Assembly: GCF_000296855.1 (NCBI RefSeq)
Contig: NZ_CAKC01000093.1
Location: 90,018 to 154,017, forward strand
Direction: 5' to 3'
Length of the DNA: 64,000 bases
Source of the DNA: Lactobacillus gigeriorum DSM 23908 = CRBIP 24.85
GTDB lineage: Bacteria > Bacillota > Bacilli > Lactobacillales > Lactobacillaceae
The notes below the pieces were generated by a model. That model had not been told where the DNA came from. It did no database searches and was given only the letters and a program-made list of their open reading frames with translations. Both the position numbers and the translations under genes were made by a program. Below are positions 48,582 to 56,799 of the stretch, in pieces. Positions within the stretch are counted from its first letter, which is position 1. Each line of letters starts with the position of its first letter.

Positions 48582-48634
48582 TGCTCTACCCCAATCTGTA
48601 GTTCTGTGAGCTGTTACTTAACTCAACGTAGCCT

Positions 48635-48663
48635 ATTGTACTCTTTATTTTTAAATATTTCAA
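48635..48663 (-). promoter_or_regulatory. citC promoter
   Basis: Leftward -35 TTGAAA (48658-48663) and -10 TACAAT (48635-48640) with an ideal 17-bp spacer, giving a leader of about 45 nt. The spacer and -35 are covered by one copy of the AT-rich repeat. Confidence 0.75.
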
Positions 48664-48709
48664 ATTTAAATTGCAATTTTTAAATATTTTAAAAATACAA
48701 ACGGTTTCA
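48647..48709. promoter_or_regulatory. twin AT-rich repeats and cre-like box before citC
   Basis: Two near-identical 18-mers, ATTTTTAAATATTTCAAA (48647-48664) and ATTTTTAAATATTTTAAA (48676-48693), 29 bp apart, so on nearly the same DNA face. Beside them is TGAAACCGTTTGTA (leftward, 48696-48709), one mismatch from TGNAANCGNTTNCA. The AT-rich repeats are candidate sites for a CitI-like activator, the box for CcpA. Both are inferred. Confidence 0.6.
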
Positions 48710-48731
48710 AAAAGTTGAAATAGCAATAAAA

Positions 48732-48753
48732 AAGCTCGACTTACGTCGAACTT
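48732..48753 (-). terminator. terminator after the MFS gene
   Basis: 9-bp stem AAGTTCGAC / GTCGAGCTT (one wobble), GTAA loop, then T7. It lies 2 bp from the stop codon and separates the MFS gene from citC. Confidence 0.85.
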
Positions 48754-48754
48754 G

Positions 48755-50176
48755 TTATTGATCTTCAAATTTTCCTTGATCCTTCACTTTGAAAGAAACC
48801 AATAACCCAATCACAATCAAAGCAATTGAGAAATATAAACCGTAGTGAACCCCATTAGTAAACTTTTCTGCAACTGAACCTGAAATGCTGTCACGACCTA
48901 AAGTTAAGAATGAAGTTGCAAGTGCCGTGGCAAGCGCACCAACAATTTGTTGCATTGTGTTTAAGATTGCCGACCCATCCGCAGATTCTAAACCTTTTAA
49001 AGAATTCAATGCGGAAGTTTGTGATGGTGACATTGCTAATGGCGTACCAATCATCATAATGACATGAGCCACAATTACTAGCCAAATAGCAGTATCAGTT
49101 GATCCGAGGCTCAAAATCACTGCACCAATTAAGGCAATAATAAAACCTAAGCGGGCTGGCAATTTTGCACCGAAGTTATCATACATTCTTCCGGCAATTG
49201 CTGATGTAGCTGCATTAATGATCCCACCTGGCAACATAATTAAACCGGTCATTGCAACTGGTACCTGAATACCATTTTGCAAATATTGTGGCAATAGATA
49301 CATGGCCGAAAGAATTATTCCAAAATCAATCATCACAAGAATTGCCCCAATAGTAAAATTGTAGTGTTTAAATACACGTAAATTTAAAATTGGATTTTTC
49401 ATTGCCAATTGGCGTTTAGCGTAGAGGAATACCGCAATAATACCAATAATTAAAGTACCCAATACCTTAACTGATAGCCAACCACTTTCTGAAGCAAATG
49501 ATGCACCTGAGATTATTCCTGAAAAACCAATAATTGAAAGTAAAATTGATAAGACATCAATTTTAGGCCGAGTTAATTTATTTACATTTTTCAATGAAGT
49601 AAAGCCAAAGATCAAGGCAATTACCAAAAATACCACAAAGGTGAAGAAAATATCGCGCCACGAACCAACTGCCAAAATCAAGCCTGTTAACGTTGGCCCA
49701 ATAGCTGGCGCAAACATAATTACTAAAGCTAGGATTCCGTTGACTGAACCTAAACGGTTAAGTGGGAAGATCAACATCGCCACAGTGAACATTATTGGTA
49801 GGATAATTCCCGTTCCAATCCCTTGAATCATTCTTCCAGCAAGAACCATGCCAAAATTATTACCAAATCCTGAAATTAAAGAACCTGCAATAAAGGCGAT
49901 CAAGGCAAAATTAACCAATTGTCTGGTAGTGAACCATTTCGTGAGCATACTTGATAATGGTAAAACAATTCCAATCACCAGCATGTAGCCAGTAACCAGC
50001 CATTGAATAGCTCCTTGATCAACATTCAAGGCTTTCATCAACTGCGGTAAAGCAATATTTAGCGACGTTTCGGAAAACATCCCTACAAAAGCTCCCAACA
50101 TCAACGGCAACATTGCTAACCAAGGATGAGCCACCTTGATCGCTGGTTGCATTTGTCCTAAGTTCTTATTCTCCAA
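48755..50176 (-). CDS. MFS transporter, DHA2 (14-helix, EmrB/QacA) family
   Basis: 473 aa from a TTG start with GGGAGG 7 nt upstream. About 14 hydrophobic segments. NIALPQLMKALNVDQGAIQWLVTGYMLV is the DHA2 family start; GRMIQGIGTGIILPIMF is motif C-like. Family members export drugs or other toxic compounds by proton antiport. It lies between citC and the Ldh2-type gene on the same strand, with its own terminator, so any role in citrate use is unproven. Confidence 0.9.
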   Translation of the reverse strand: MENKNLGQMQPAIKVAHPWLAMLPLMLGAFVGMFSETSLNIALPQLMKALNVDQGAIQWLVTGYMLVIGIVLPLSSMLTKWFTTRQLVNFALIAFIAGSLISGFGNNFGMVLAGRMIQGIGTGIILPIMFTVAMLIFPLNRLGSVNGILALVIMFAPAIGPTLTGLILAVGSWRDIFFTFVVFLVIALIFGFTSLKNVNKLTRPKIDVLSILLSIIGFSGIISGASFASESGWLSVKVLGTLIIGIIAVFLYAKRQLAMKNPILNLRVFKHYNFTIGAILVMIDFGIILSAMYLLPQYLQNGIQVPVAMTGLIMLPGGIINAATSAIAGRMYDNFGAKLPARLGFIIALIGAVILSLGSTDTAIWLVIVAHVIMMIGTPLAMSPSQTSALNSLKGLESADGSAILNTMQQIVGALATALATSFLTLGRDSISGSVAEKFTNGVHYGLYFSIALIVIGLLVSFKVKDQGKFEDQ

Positions 50177-50306
50177 AAAGTTTCCTCCCTTTTTACTTCT
50201 TTTATGTTTTAAATCGACAGTTGATTACTTTAGCATAATTTTTAAATCTTCATAAGTAAAAATTTTGGTAAAACCTTTTTCAGTATTTTTAATCATAGTT
50301 AGCAAC

Positions 50307-50328
50307 AAAAAAAGCGACCTACTGTCGC
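50307..50328 (-). terminator. terminator after the Ldh2-type gene
   Basis: Short GCGAC / GTCGC stem with a 5-base loop followed leftward by T7. It lies 24 bp from the stop codon. Confidence 0.7.
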
Positions 50329-50351
50329 CCTCTTAATTGTTTTTTATTGTT

Positions 50352-51488
50352 TTAATAGTTACCAGTAAACATATTTTCTGCCTTAGGTGGAACATAGTCA
50401 CCAAAGTACTTGCTGAAATCTAAATCTAGGTAATCGCAAAGATCCTTAATTTCCGTCATAGTCTTATCAATGACTGGAATGCCATTTTCTTTCCGATCTT
50501 TGATAAAGGCAATTTCTTTTTCACCATGAGTATAAATTCGCTCTTGTCCTTCAGCTTTAGGTGCATCGCGCAATGCTTGCAGATATTCTGAAAAGTGCTT
50601 CTTAATAGCTTCAGGATCACCAAAGTTAGCTAAGTTGATCGCCATAAAGCCGTGGCAAATACCTGATTTATTATTGACCATGGTCATATTGCTAGTTGCA
50701 CCTTGAGACAAGATTGAAGCAAAAATTTCAGCAATCATTCCATTACCATAACCCTTATGCGATCCCAAAGTTTCAGTATTACCACCCAAAGGCATAATAC
50801 CTCCTCCACGGTGAGCCGCAATATTAGCTAAAACTATACTTGCATCAGTTGAAGGATTACCTTTTTCATCAAGAGCCCAACCATCTGGCAATGGTTTATT
50901 CATCTTGTTGTACATTTCAAGCTTACCGCGAGTTACCACCGTAGTTGAAGCATCGAAAAAGAAATCGTAAGGATCGGCAGGTACACACCAAGCTTGAGGG
51001 TTAGAACCGATCATTGCTTTGCTGGCATAAGTAGGCACCATAATAGCTTCACTGTTGGTTGATGAAAAACCAATCATGCCTTCTTTGGCTGCCATCTTAG
51101 CATAATAACCCGCAATACCATAGTGGTTAGAGTTCTTAACTGAGACAATTCCGACACCGACTTTCTTGGCTTTTTCAATTGCTAATTGCATTGCAAAGTA
51201 TCCATTTAGTTGTCCCATGCCATCGTGTCCATCGATAACCGCTGAAACTGGAGTTTCAAAAATAACTTCTGGTTCAGCATCGACTTTCATCGTACCTTTT
51301 TGGATACCCTTGTAGTATCTTACCATCCGTTGCATTCCGTGACTTTGAATTCCATATAAGTCAGCAGTCATTAACACATCAGTGATAATCTTAGCCTTTT
51401 CTTCACTAAAACCAAATTTTTGAAATGCATCCATGCACAATTGATTTAAGACTTCATATGAGAATTTAACTTTATTTCCTTCTACCAT
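50352..51488 (-). CDS. malate/L-lactate dehydrogenase (Ldh2/YlbC family)
   Basis: 378 aa from ATG (MVEGNKVKFSYEVL) with AAGAGG upstream. NAD(P)-dependent 2-hydroxyacid dehydrogenase of the malate/sulfolactate/ureidoglycolate type, unrelated to ordinary LDH. Landmarks: DLYGIQSHGMQRMVRYY, VKNSNHYGIAGYYAKMA (conserved catalytic-region histidine), MIGSNPQAWCVPA and GSHKGYGNGMIAEI. Located upstream of citC with its own promoter, AT-rich element and cre-like box. In this context, reduction of oxaloacetate to malate is the natural guess; the substrate is not proven. Confidence 0.88.
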   Translation of the reverse strand: MVEGNKVKFSYEVLNQLCMDAFQKFGFSEEKAKIITDVLMTADLYGIQSHGMQRMVRYYKGIQKGTMKVDAEPEVIFETPVSAVIDGHDGMGQLNGYFAMQLAIEKAKKVGVGIVSVKNSNHYGIAGYYAKMAAKEGMIGFSSTNSEAIMVPTYASKAMIGSNPQAWCVPADPYDFFFDASTTVVTRGKLEMYNKMNKPLPDGWALDEKGNPSTDASIVLANIAAHRGGGIMPLGGNTETLGSHKGYGNGMIAEIFASILSQGATSNMTMVNNKSGICHGFMAINLANFGDPEAIKKHFSEYLQALRDAPKAEGQERIYTHGEKEIAFIKDRKENGIPVIDKTMTEIKDLCDYLDLDFSKYFGDYVPPKAENMFTGNY

Positions 51489-51520
51489 CTTTTTCCTCTT
51501 TTTTAAAAATATCAAATCTT

Positions 51521-51602
51521 ATAAAGCGTTTTCAAATTTTACAACTAATATTACACACCTTATGGCAATATTAGTCAAGGAATTTCTTTAAATATTTAAA
51601 AT
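51521..51602. promoter_or_regulatory. regulatory region of the Ldh2-type gene (cre-like box and AT-rich element)
   Basis: Leftward TGAAAACGCTTTAT (51521-51534) is cre-like. It ends in TATAAG, a possible -10, so CcpA would cover the promoter. Upstream lies CTTTAAATATTTAAAA (51587-51602), the same AT-rich core as before citC. Distance to the start is 33-114 bp. Confidence 0.5.
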
Positions 51603-51611
51603 TATTGCTAA

Positions 51612-52397
51612 TTATTTTAAATTATTCAAAAATTCTTGTACTGTTTCATAGAGCTTTTGTGGTTGTTCAGCTTGAATGATATGGCCACAATTAGGAATTA
51701 CCTTAGTCTGTAAAGCAGGATTAATAGCTTTAACAGCATCTAAGAATCCTGGATCAAAGTATGGTGAATTTTTTCCAGCAATTAACAGCATTGGGACTGG
51801 GGGATCTAACAAGACATCACGCCAATCCTTAGCTGCATGATCAATTAAAAAGGTATAGTTATCTTCCAATTCGTATGGAAATTGCTTACTTTCAGCTTTT
51901 GCTTTTGCAAAAACTTCTGGAGAAATTTGATTAAAGAAGGCATTCCCTAAAGGCAATTTTAAATTTGCTAAAAAATTGTCCCAGTTTAAGTCTTGAAAAC
52001 CGTATTTCCAGGTTTCATCATTGACCATTTTAGGGGATTGATCTAAGTCAATCATGCATTTCATTCTACCTTTGCCATATTGGTCCAAATATGCCCATAA
52101 AGTTGCAGCTCCCATTGAATTACCGATTCCAATAACTTCATGTAGATCCAATTTATCCAATAATTCCGCTAAATCAGCTGCATGACGCCCCATTCTTTGG
52201 CCTTTAAAAGTGCGTTCTGATTGTCCTTGGTTACGGGGATCCATCGTGATAAAACGATAATTTTCAAAAATTGCAATTGTCTCTTGCCAGAGACTACTAT
52301 AACTACCAAGCCCTGGAATACCAACAATTACCGGCTTAGTTTTATCACCAGTATCAGTATAATGTAATCTAACATGATCGCTTGTGAAAAAATCCAT
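51612..52397 (-). CDS. alpha/beta hydrolase
   Basis: 261 aa from ATG (MDFFTSDHVRLHY); a longer frame reaches into the transporter gene but has no support. Nucleophile elbow GNSMGAA (serine near residue 89), RFITMDPRNQGQSER before it, an acid in LIAGKNSPYFDPG and the catalytic histidine in NCGHIIQAEQP. The family includes esterases, lactonases and C-C hydrolases; substrate unknown. It sits between the DASS transporter and the Ldh2-type gene. A lactone- or ester-opening step for a hydroxy acid would fit, but this is a guess. Confidence 0.88.
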   Translation of the reverse strand: MDFFTSDHVRLHYTDTGDKTKPVIVGIPGLGSYSSLWQETIAIFENYRFITMDPRNQGQSERTFKGQRMGRHAADLAELLDKLDLHEVIGIGNSMGAATLWAYLDQYGKGRMKCMIDLDQSPKMVNDETWKYGFQDLNWDNFLANLKLPLGNAFFNQISPEVFAKAKAESKQFPYELEDNYTFLIDHAAKDWRDVLLDPPVPMLLIAGKNSPYFDPGFLDAVKAINPALQTKVIPNCGHIIQAEQPQKLYETVQEFLNNLK

Positions 52398-52420
52398 AAA
52401 AACCCTACTTTCAGTTTTGT

Positions 52421-52449
52421 AATAAAAAAAGATGCCTAACAGACATCTT
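52421..52449 (-). terminator. terminator after the DASS transporter gene
   Basis: AAGATG / CATCTT stem (extended by C-T pairs, loop about 9) followed leftward by T7. It separates the transporter from the hydrolase gene. Confidence 0.65.
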
Positions 52450-52456
52450 ACAGTTT

Positions 52457-53926
52457 TTACCAGAGACCGATTACCTTCATCCATAATGGCGCAACAATAC
52501 CAAAGATCAATAAGTAAATCAAACCAAGGACAAAGTTCATCTTCCACCATTCTCCTTGCTTGACATAACCAGTCGTAGCTAAAATTGAAGCAGGACCATT
52601 TGCATAGTGAGTAGTTGATGCATTGTATGCTCCACTAAAGGCTAAAAGCATTGCTGATAAAGCAAGTGGTGCACCGGTAGCAACAGCAACTGATAGGAAT
52701 GGTAAGTATAAAGCAGTCATATGAGCAGTACCACTAGCAAAGAAGTAGTGGGTGTAGAAGAGGAGTAAGACTAAAACTGCTAACACAATTCCCCAGCTTA
52801 CGCCATGAAGGCTAGTTTGAATGGTCTTTGAGAACCAACCAATAAAGCCGAAGGAAATCAACTTACCAGCCATAAAGATTAAAATTGACAACCAAATCAA
52901 AATATTCCAAGCACCAGTTTCACCCAAAGCGTCCTTCATAGTAATGACACCTGTTACTAGCAAAATTGCTACAGCTAAAAAGGCAACGAAAGTTGAATCA
53001 AATTGAGGTAATTTGAAAAATCCGGATAATGCCCACATGATTATTGCCAAGATAAATACAGCACTCATGATTTTTTCTGGAAGAGACATTGGTCCCATCT
53101 TTTGTAATTCATCATCAGCCCATTTTTTAGCGTTAGGAGTTTCTTTAATCTGAGGTGGGAAGATTTTATAAATTACAAATGGAATAATAACCGTGCCGAT
53201 AGCAACTGGGACAATAGCAGCGATAAACCAACCAATCCAACTAATTGAGTAGCCTTGCTTAGCTGCCATTTGTTGGGCAACCATGTTAGGAGCAGCACCA
53301 GTTACGAACAATGCCGTTGATAAAATATTGGCATGGAAAGCAGTAAAGTCAATGTAAGCACCAATTTTCTTACGAGATTCATCATTGGGATTTGAATCAT
53401 AGCCCTTAGCTACTGATTCAACAACTGGCCAAACAACACCACCTGAACGAGCACTGTTTGATGGAATTAAAGCACCCAAAATCAGTTCCAATCCAGTAAT
53501 GGCATAACCAATACCTAATGACCGTTTACCAAATTTCTTAATCATATTGTAGGCAATGCGATTTCCTAATCCAGTCTTGCTGATACCATGTGCCATGATG
53601 AAGGCCATCGCAATTAACCAAGAAGCCGAGTTACCAAACGAGCTTAAAACACCAGTAGTTACTACTGCGCCAGTTTTTGGATCAACTACATCTTTAATTG
53701 GTGAAAGTCCTAATAAAACCGTACATACCAAACCAACTAAAGTTGTACCACCAATTGGCAAAGGCTTAGTAATACAACCGACGATCGTAGCCACAAAGAC
53801 CGCAAACATTTCCCAAGCTTGTGGAGTAAGTCCTGAAGGTCTAATAGGCGTAAGTGCATAAAGTACAATTCCTATAATTAAAGGCCAAATAAAACCTTTG
53901 TAGTTTACTTTTTCTAACTTTTTCAT
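52457..53926 (-). CDS. DASS (SLC13/CitT-type) anion:sodium symporter or citrate/dicarboxylate antiporter
   Basis: 489 aa with about 11-12 membrane segments. The two substrate-site loops typical of the family are seen: IPSNSARSGG (S-N-S) near 155 and ASGTAHMTA (S-G-T) near 397. N-terminal TPQAWEMFAVFVATIVGCITKPLPIGGTTLVG is as in CitT, TtdT and SodiT-like carriers. It probably moves citrate, tartrate, malate or succinate; the citrate-lyase context favours a citrate/malate or citrate/succinate exchanger. It lies 15 bp after the RraA-type gene in one transcript. Confidence 0.92.
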   Translation of the reverse strand: MKKLEKVNYKGFIWPLIIGIVLYALTPIRPSGLTPQAWEMFAVFVATIVGCITKPLPIGGTTLVGLVCTVLLGLSPIKDVVDPKTGAVVTTGVLSSFGNSASWLIAMAFIMAHGISKTGLGNRIAYNMIKKFGKRSLGIGYAITGLELILGALIPSNSARSGGVVWPVVESVAKGYDSNPNDESRKKIGAYIDFTAFHANILSTALFVTGAAPNMVAQQMAAKQGYSISWIGWFIAAIVPVAIGTVIIPFVIYKIFPPQIKETPNAKKWADDELQKMGPMSLPEKIMSAVFILAIIMWALSGFFKLPQFDSTFVAFLAVAILLVTGVITMKDALGETGAWNILIWLSILIFMAGKLISFGFIGWFSKTIQTSLHGVSWGIVLAVLVLLLFYTHYFFASGTAHMTALYLPFLSVAVATGAPLALSAMLLAFSGAYNASTTHYANGPASILATTGYVKQGEWWKMNFVLGLIYLLIFGIVAPLWMKVIGLW

Positions 53927-53941
53927 CTAATAATCTCCAAA

Positions 53942-54640
53942 CTATGGACGATAAATTTCATCTAGGATATCAAAGCCTTTATCTTTCAAAGACCGATCAA
54001 CCCAACTTAAATCAACAGTTCCTTTACTAAAAGCAACTGCTTTAGCTTCATCTTGCTCATGAAAAGCTTGTGCTTTTGGCAAGATCTCAGCAGCATCTTG
54101 GCGTGGGATACAAATTACTCCATCTGGATCTCCCAATATTACATCGCCAGGATTTACACTAACGTTACCGCAGGCAACCGGAATATTTACTTCACCAGGA
54201 CCTTCCTTGTATGGACCACCAGGTGTTGTATCACGAGCATAGATCGGTAACTTCCAATTTTGTAAATTATCGATATCTCTAATCGGTCCATCAACGACAA
54301 TCCCAGCAATCTTCTTTTGATCACGCAAGTATGACATCATGACCTCGCCAATTAAGGACCGGGTGTTGTCTCCTTCATTAGCAATTACAATGACATCTCC
54401 TTCTTGGCAAAACCTCAAAGCTGCATAAATAGTCAGATTATCTCCAGCTCTTGTATGAACAGTAAATGCTGGTCCCACCATCTCATGATCTGGTTTCGAC
54501 ATCAATTTGATCCGTGGACTCATTGCACAATTTCGTTCCATACAATCGGCAACGTTTGAAGCAGGAAGCTTAGCGAAACCCTTCACTATCTCAGGATTAG
54601 GTAAGTTTCTTTGCAAATAGATCCTTTTTCCTACAGGCAT
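53942..54640 (-). CDS. RraA-family protein (HMG/CHA aldolase - oxaloacetate decarboxylase type)
   Basis: 232 aa from ATG (MPVGKRIYLQRNLPNPE), GAGAGG 9 nt upstream. RraA fold: GPAFTVHTRAGDNLTIY, GDVIVIANEGD, then the Arg-Asp pair in VVDGPIRDID that in HMG/CHA aldolases binds metal and substrate, and PGDVILGDPDGVICIP. Enzymatic members also decarboxylate oxaloacetate; others only inhibit RNase E. Retention of the R-D motif and linkage to citrate lyase and a DASS carrier suggest an oxaloacetate decarboxylase or a 4-carboxy-4-hydroxy-2-oxoacid aldolase. No other oxaloacetate decarboxylase is visible in the window. Confidence 0.85.
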   Translation of the reverse strand: MPVGKRIYLQRNLPNPEIVKGFAKLPASNVADCMERNCAMSPRIKLMSKPDHEMVGPAFTVHTRAGDNLTIYAALRFCQEGDVIVIANEGDNTRSLIGEVMMSYLRDQKKIAGIVVDGPIRDIDNLQNWKLPIYARDTTPGGPYKEGPGEVNIPVACGNVSVNPGDVILGDPDGVICIPRQDAAEILPKAQAFHEQDEAKAVAFSKGTVDLSWVDRSLKDKGFDILDEIYRP

Positions 54641-54720
54641 ATTAGCGCTTCCTCTCAATAAAATATCTATTCCAATTAGTTCGACGGTAACTTTTTCGTC
54701 TTGTTTGAGTTTACACAAGA

Positions 54721-54788
54721 ATTATACAACAAGCGCTTTCACTTTTGAAGTATTTTAAAAAATAATTTTATTTTTTAAATATTTAAAA
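54721..54788 (-). promoter_or_regulatory. rraA promoter with internal cre-like box and upstream AT-rich element
   Basis: Leftward -35 TTCAAA (54744-54749), 17-bp spacer, -10 TATAAT (54721-54726). The spacer holds TGAAAGCGCTTGTT (54728-54741), cre-like. Further upstream is TTTTTTAAATATTTAAAA (54771-54788), the same element found before citC and the Ldh2-type gene. Confidence 0.65.
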
Positions 54789-55032
54789 GAAGTTATATAT
54801 TTAAAAAAAGTATTTTGACCATTATGAGAGCAAAGAAAAAAGCACTAACTAAATCTAAGTTAGTGCCCATAAAGGTAAAGATATTTTTCTTTTTTTGCTT
54901 GATAGTAATGCTATTCTTAGTAAATACTATGTTTAAAACATTTTGCTAAATATACCTTATACGTGAATTAGATTAATTAACCAATCAAACAGCTAATTTA
55001 TAAGCAGTTATTATAAGTATACCAATTTCAGA
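54789..55032. other. rest of the gene-free stretch before metI
   Basis: Apart from the metNIQ terminator, this AT-rich DNA shows no open frame with a ribosome site and no RNA gene I recognise. A TTTAAAAAAAG near 54801-54810 is a weaker copy of the AT-rich motif. Confidence 0.4.
54835..54866 (-). terminator. terminator of the metQNI operon
   Basis: Perfect 9-bp stem GCACTAACT / AGTTAGTGC, 7-base loop, then leftward T run. It lies about 170 bp beyond the metI stop. Confidence 0.75.
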
Positions 55033-55734
55033 TTAACGACTCTGATGGTTCATCTTCTTAGCAAAGAAATCTCCAACTACTTGGACAATAAAAATCAAGA
55101 TAATAACTAAAATTGTGGCAACTAAAGTAACATCATTGTTAAAACGGTTATAACCATAAGAAATCGCAGTATTACCCAAGCCACCTGCGCCAATGGCACC
55201 TGCCATTGCGGTTAATCCGATCAAACTTATAATCGTTACCGTAGAAACACGAATTAATTCTGAACGGGCCTCGCGCAAATAGACATCGAAAATAATATCG
55301 TTCAAAGTTGCACCTAAACTTTCGGCAGCTTCAATTTTTCCTGGGTCTACACTTTCAAGCGCTACTTGGACTTGACGAGCATAAAATGGGAAAACACCAA
55401 GAGTTAATGGAACTAAAGCGGCCTTCATACCGATTTGGGTACCGACAATTTTTTGAGTGACTGGTGCGATAAAGGCTAATAAAATTACAAACGGTACGGC
55501 ACGAAAAATTGATACTAGCTTATCGCTAAAGTTAAACCAGAACCGATTAGGACGAATGCCGTCACTTTTAGTTAGAACCAAAAGAACACCAAAAATGATA
55601 CCTAAAATTCCACCAAAAATAGCAGACCAGAAGGTCATAAACAAAGTTTGAAAGATACTGGTACCCCAACCAGCATCCCCTCCCCAACCTAATTGATAGA
55701 CATTAGGTAAAAGTTGTTGTAGCCAATTACTCAT
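55033..55734 (-). CDS. metI: methionine ABC transporter permease
   Basis: 233 aa from ATG ([13 protein letters not shown]), AAGGGGA upstream, overlapping the metN stop by 8 bp. Five or six membrane segments; the cytosolic EAA loop is [19 protein letters not shown] near residue 135. Inner-membrane channel of the MetNIQ importer. Last gene of the T-box-controlled operon. Confidence 0.93.
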   Translation of the reverse strand: MSNWLQQLLPNVYQLGWGGDAGWGTSIFQTLFMTFWSAIFGGILGIIFGVLLVLTKSDGIRPNRFWFNFSDKLVSIFRAVPFVILLAFIAPVTQKIVGTQIGMKAALVPLTLGVFPFYARQVQVALESVDPGKIEAAESLGATLNDIIFDVYLREARSELIRVSTVTIISLIGLTAMAGAIGAGGLGNTAISYGYNRFNNDVTLVATILVIILIFIVQVVGDFFAKKMNHQSR

Positions 55735-56785
55735 AAATATTCCCCTTTTCATCTAACTGTGAAATTGTAACTTCTTGACTTGCTAAAAATTCTTTTGCTG
55801 CAACTTGTTGATCCGGATTTCCCTTTACTAATACCACCAAAGTTCCAATTGGCTCCTCGTTCAGAAGCTCCACATTACCATAGAGCATACTTACCTCAAC
55901 GCCAATTTTCCGATAAAGTTCGATAATAATCGACTTGGTCACATTTGCTACGCTATAGACAAGCTGATAGATTGCTTCGTCTTCATTTAAGCGATCCAAA
56001 TTCAATGAATTCAAAGTAGTGATTGCTTGAAGTGAACCACCAACAAATTGTTTGGTTAATTCTTTCTTTGGTGTTAAGAAAATTTGATGTAAATCGCCCT
56101 TTTCAACGACTCGGCCATGTTCCATAACTGCCACTTTATTAGCAATTTGCTTAACAGCTTCCATTTCATGTGTAATCAAAACCACTGTTAAGCCTAATTC
56201 TTGATTCAATCGTTTTAGCAACTTAAGAATTTGTTGGGTATTTTGTGGGTCTAATGCCGAAGTAGCTTCGTCGGAAATTAAAATATCAGGATCATTGGCT
56301 AAAGCTCGGGCAATAGCAACTCTTTGTTGTTGGCCTCCTGATAATTCTGCAGGATAACTGTCAGCCTTATCTTTTAAATCAACTAATTCCAACAAAGATA
56401 AAGCTTTTGCTTCTAACGCTTCATCAGTTAACTTGGAATGTTTTAAGGCAAAAGCTACGTTTTCCAATACTGTGGTTTCATTTAAAAGATTAAAGTGCTG
56501 GAAAATCATGCCAATCTTTCTTCTTGCTAATTGGAGATTCTTATTGGAAATCACTTGTTTGCCATTTTCAATAAATTTCACACCATCAACAGTAATATTG
56601 CCACCAGTTGGCTTTTGCAAAAGGTTAATGGTACGCACTAAGGTTGACTTACCAGCTCCTGAAAAACCAACTACGCCATAGATATCGCCCTTTTCAATTT
56701 TTAAGCTAACATCCTCAACAGCAATTACGCGTTTTTTCTTTTGTACAAATTCAACTTTTACATGATCTAAATCAATAATGCTCAT
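55727..56785 (-). CDS. metN: methionine ABC transporter ATP-binding protein
   Basis: 352 aa. Walker [10 protein letters not shown] (near 38-46), signature LSGGQQQ (near 145-151), Walker [13 protein letters not shown] and the H-loop ITHEM. The C-terminal 85 residues form the NIL domain that senses methionine and inhibits uptake. ATG with AGGGGAGAC upstream. Between metQ (14 bp) and metI. Confidence 0.95.
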   Translation of the reverse strand: MSIIDLDHVKVEFVQKKKRVIAVEDVSLKIEKGDIYGVVGFSGAGKSTLVRTINLLQKPTGGNITVDGVKFIENGKQVISNKNLQLARRKIGMIFQHFNLLNETTVLENVAFALKHSKLTDEALEAKALSLLELVDLKDKADSYPAELSGGQQQRVAIARALANDPDILISDEATSALDPQNTQQILKLLKRLNQELGLTVVLITHEMEAVKQIANKVAVMEHGRVVEKGDLHQIFLTPKKELTKQFVGGSLQAITTLNSLNLDRLNEDEAIYQLVYSVANVTKSIIIELYRKIGVEVSMLYGNVELLNEEPIGTLVVLVKGNPDQQVAAKEFLASQEVTISQLDEKGNIYE

Positions 56786-56799
56786 ATCTGTCTCCCCTT

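Noticed and set aside
52398..52550. N-terminal extension of the alpha/beta hydrolase into the transporter gene
   Set aside because: The extension overlaps the end of the transporter gene and its terminator and has no ribosome site; the family start MDFFTSDHV fits an ordinary N-terminus.
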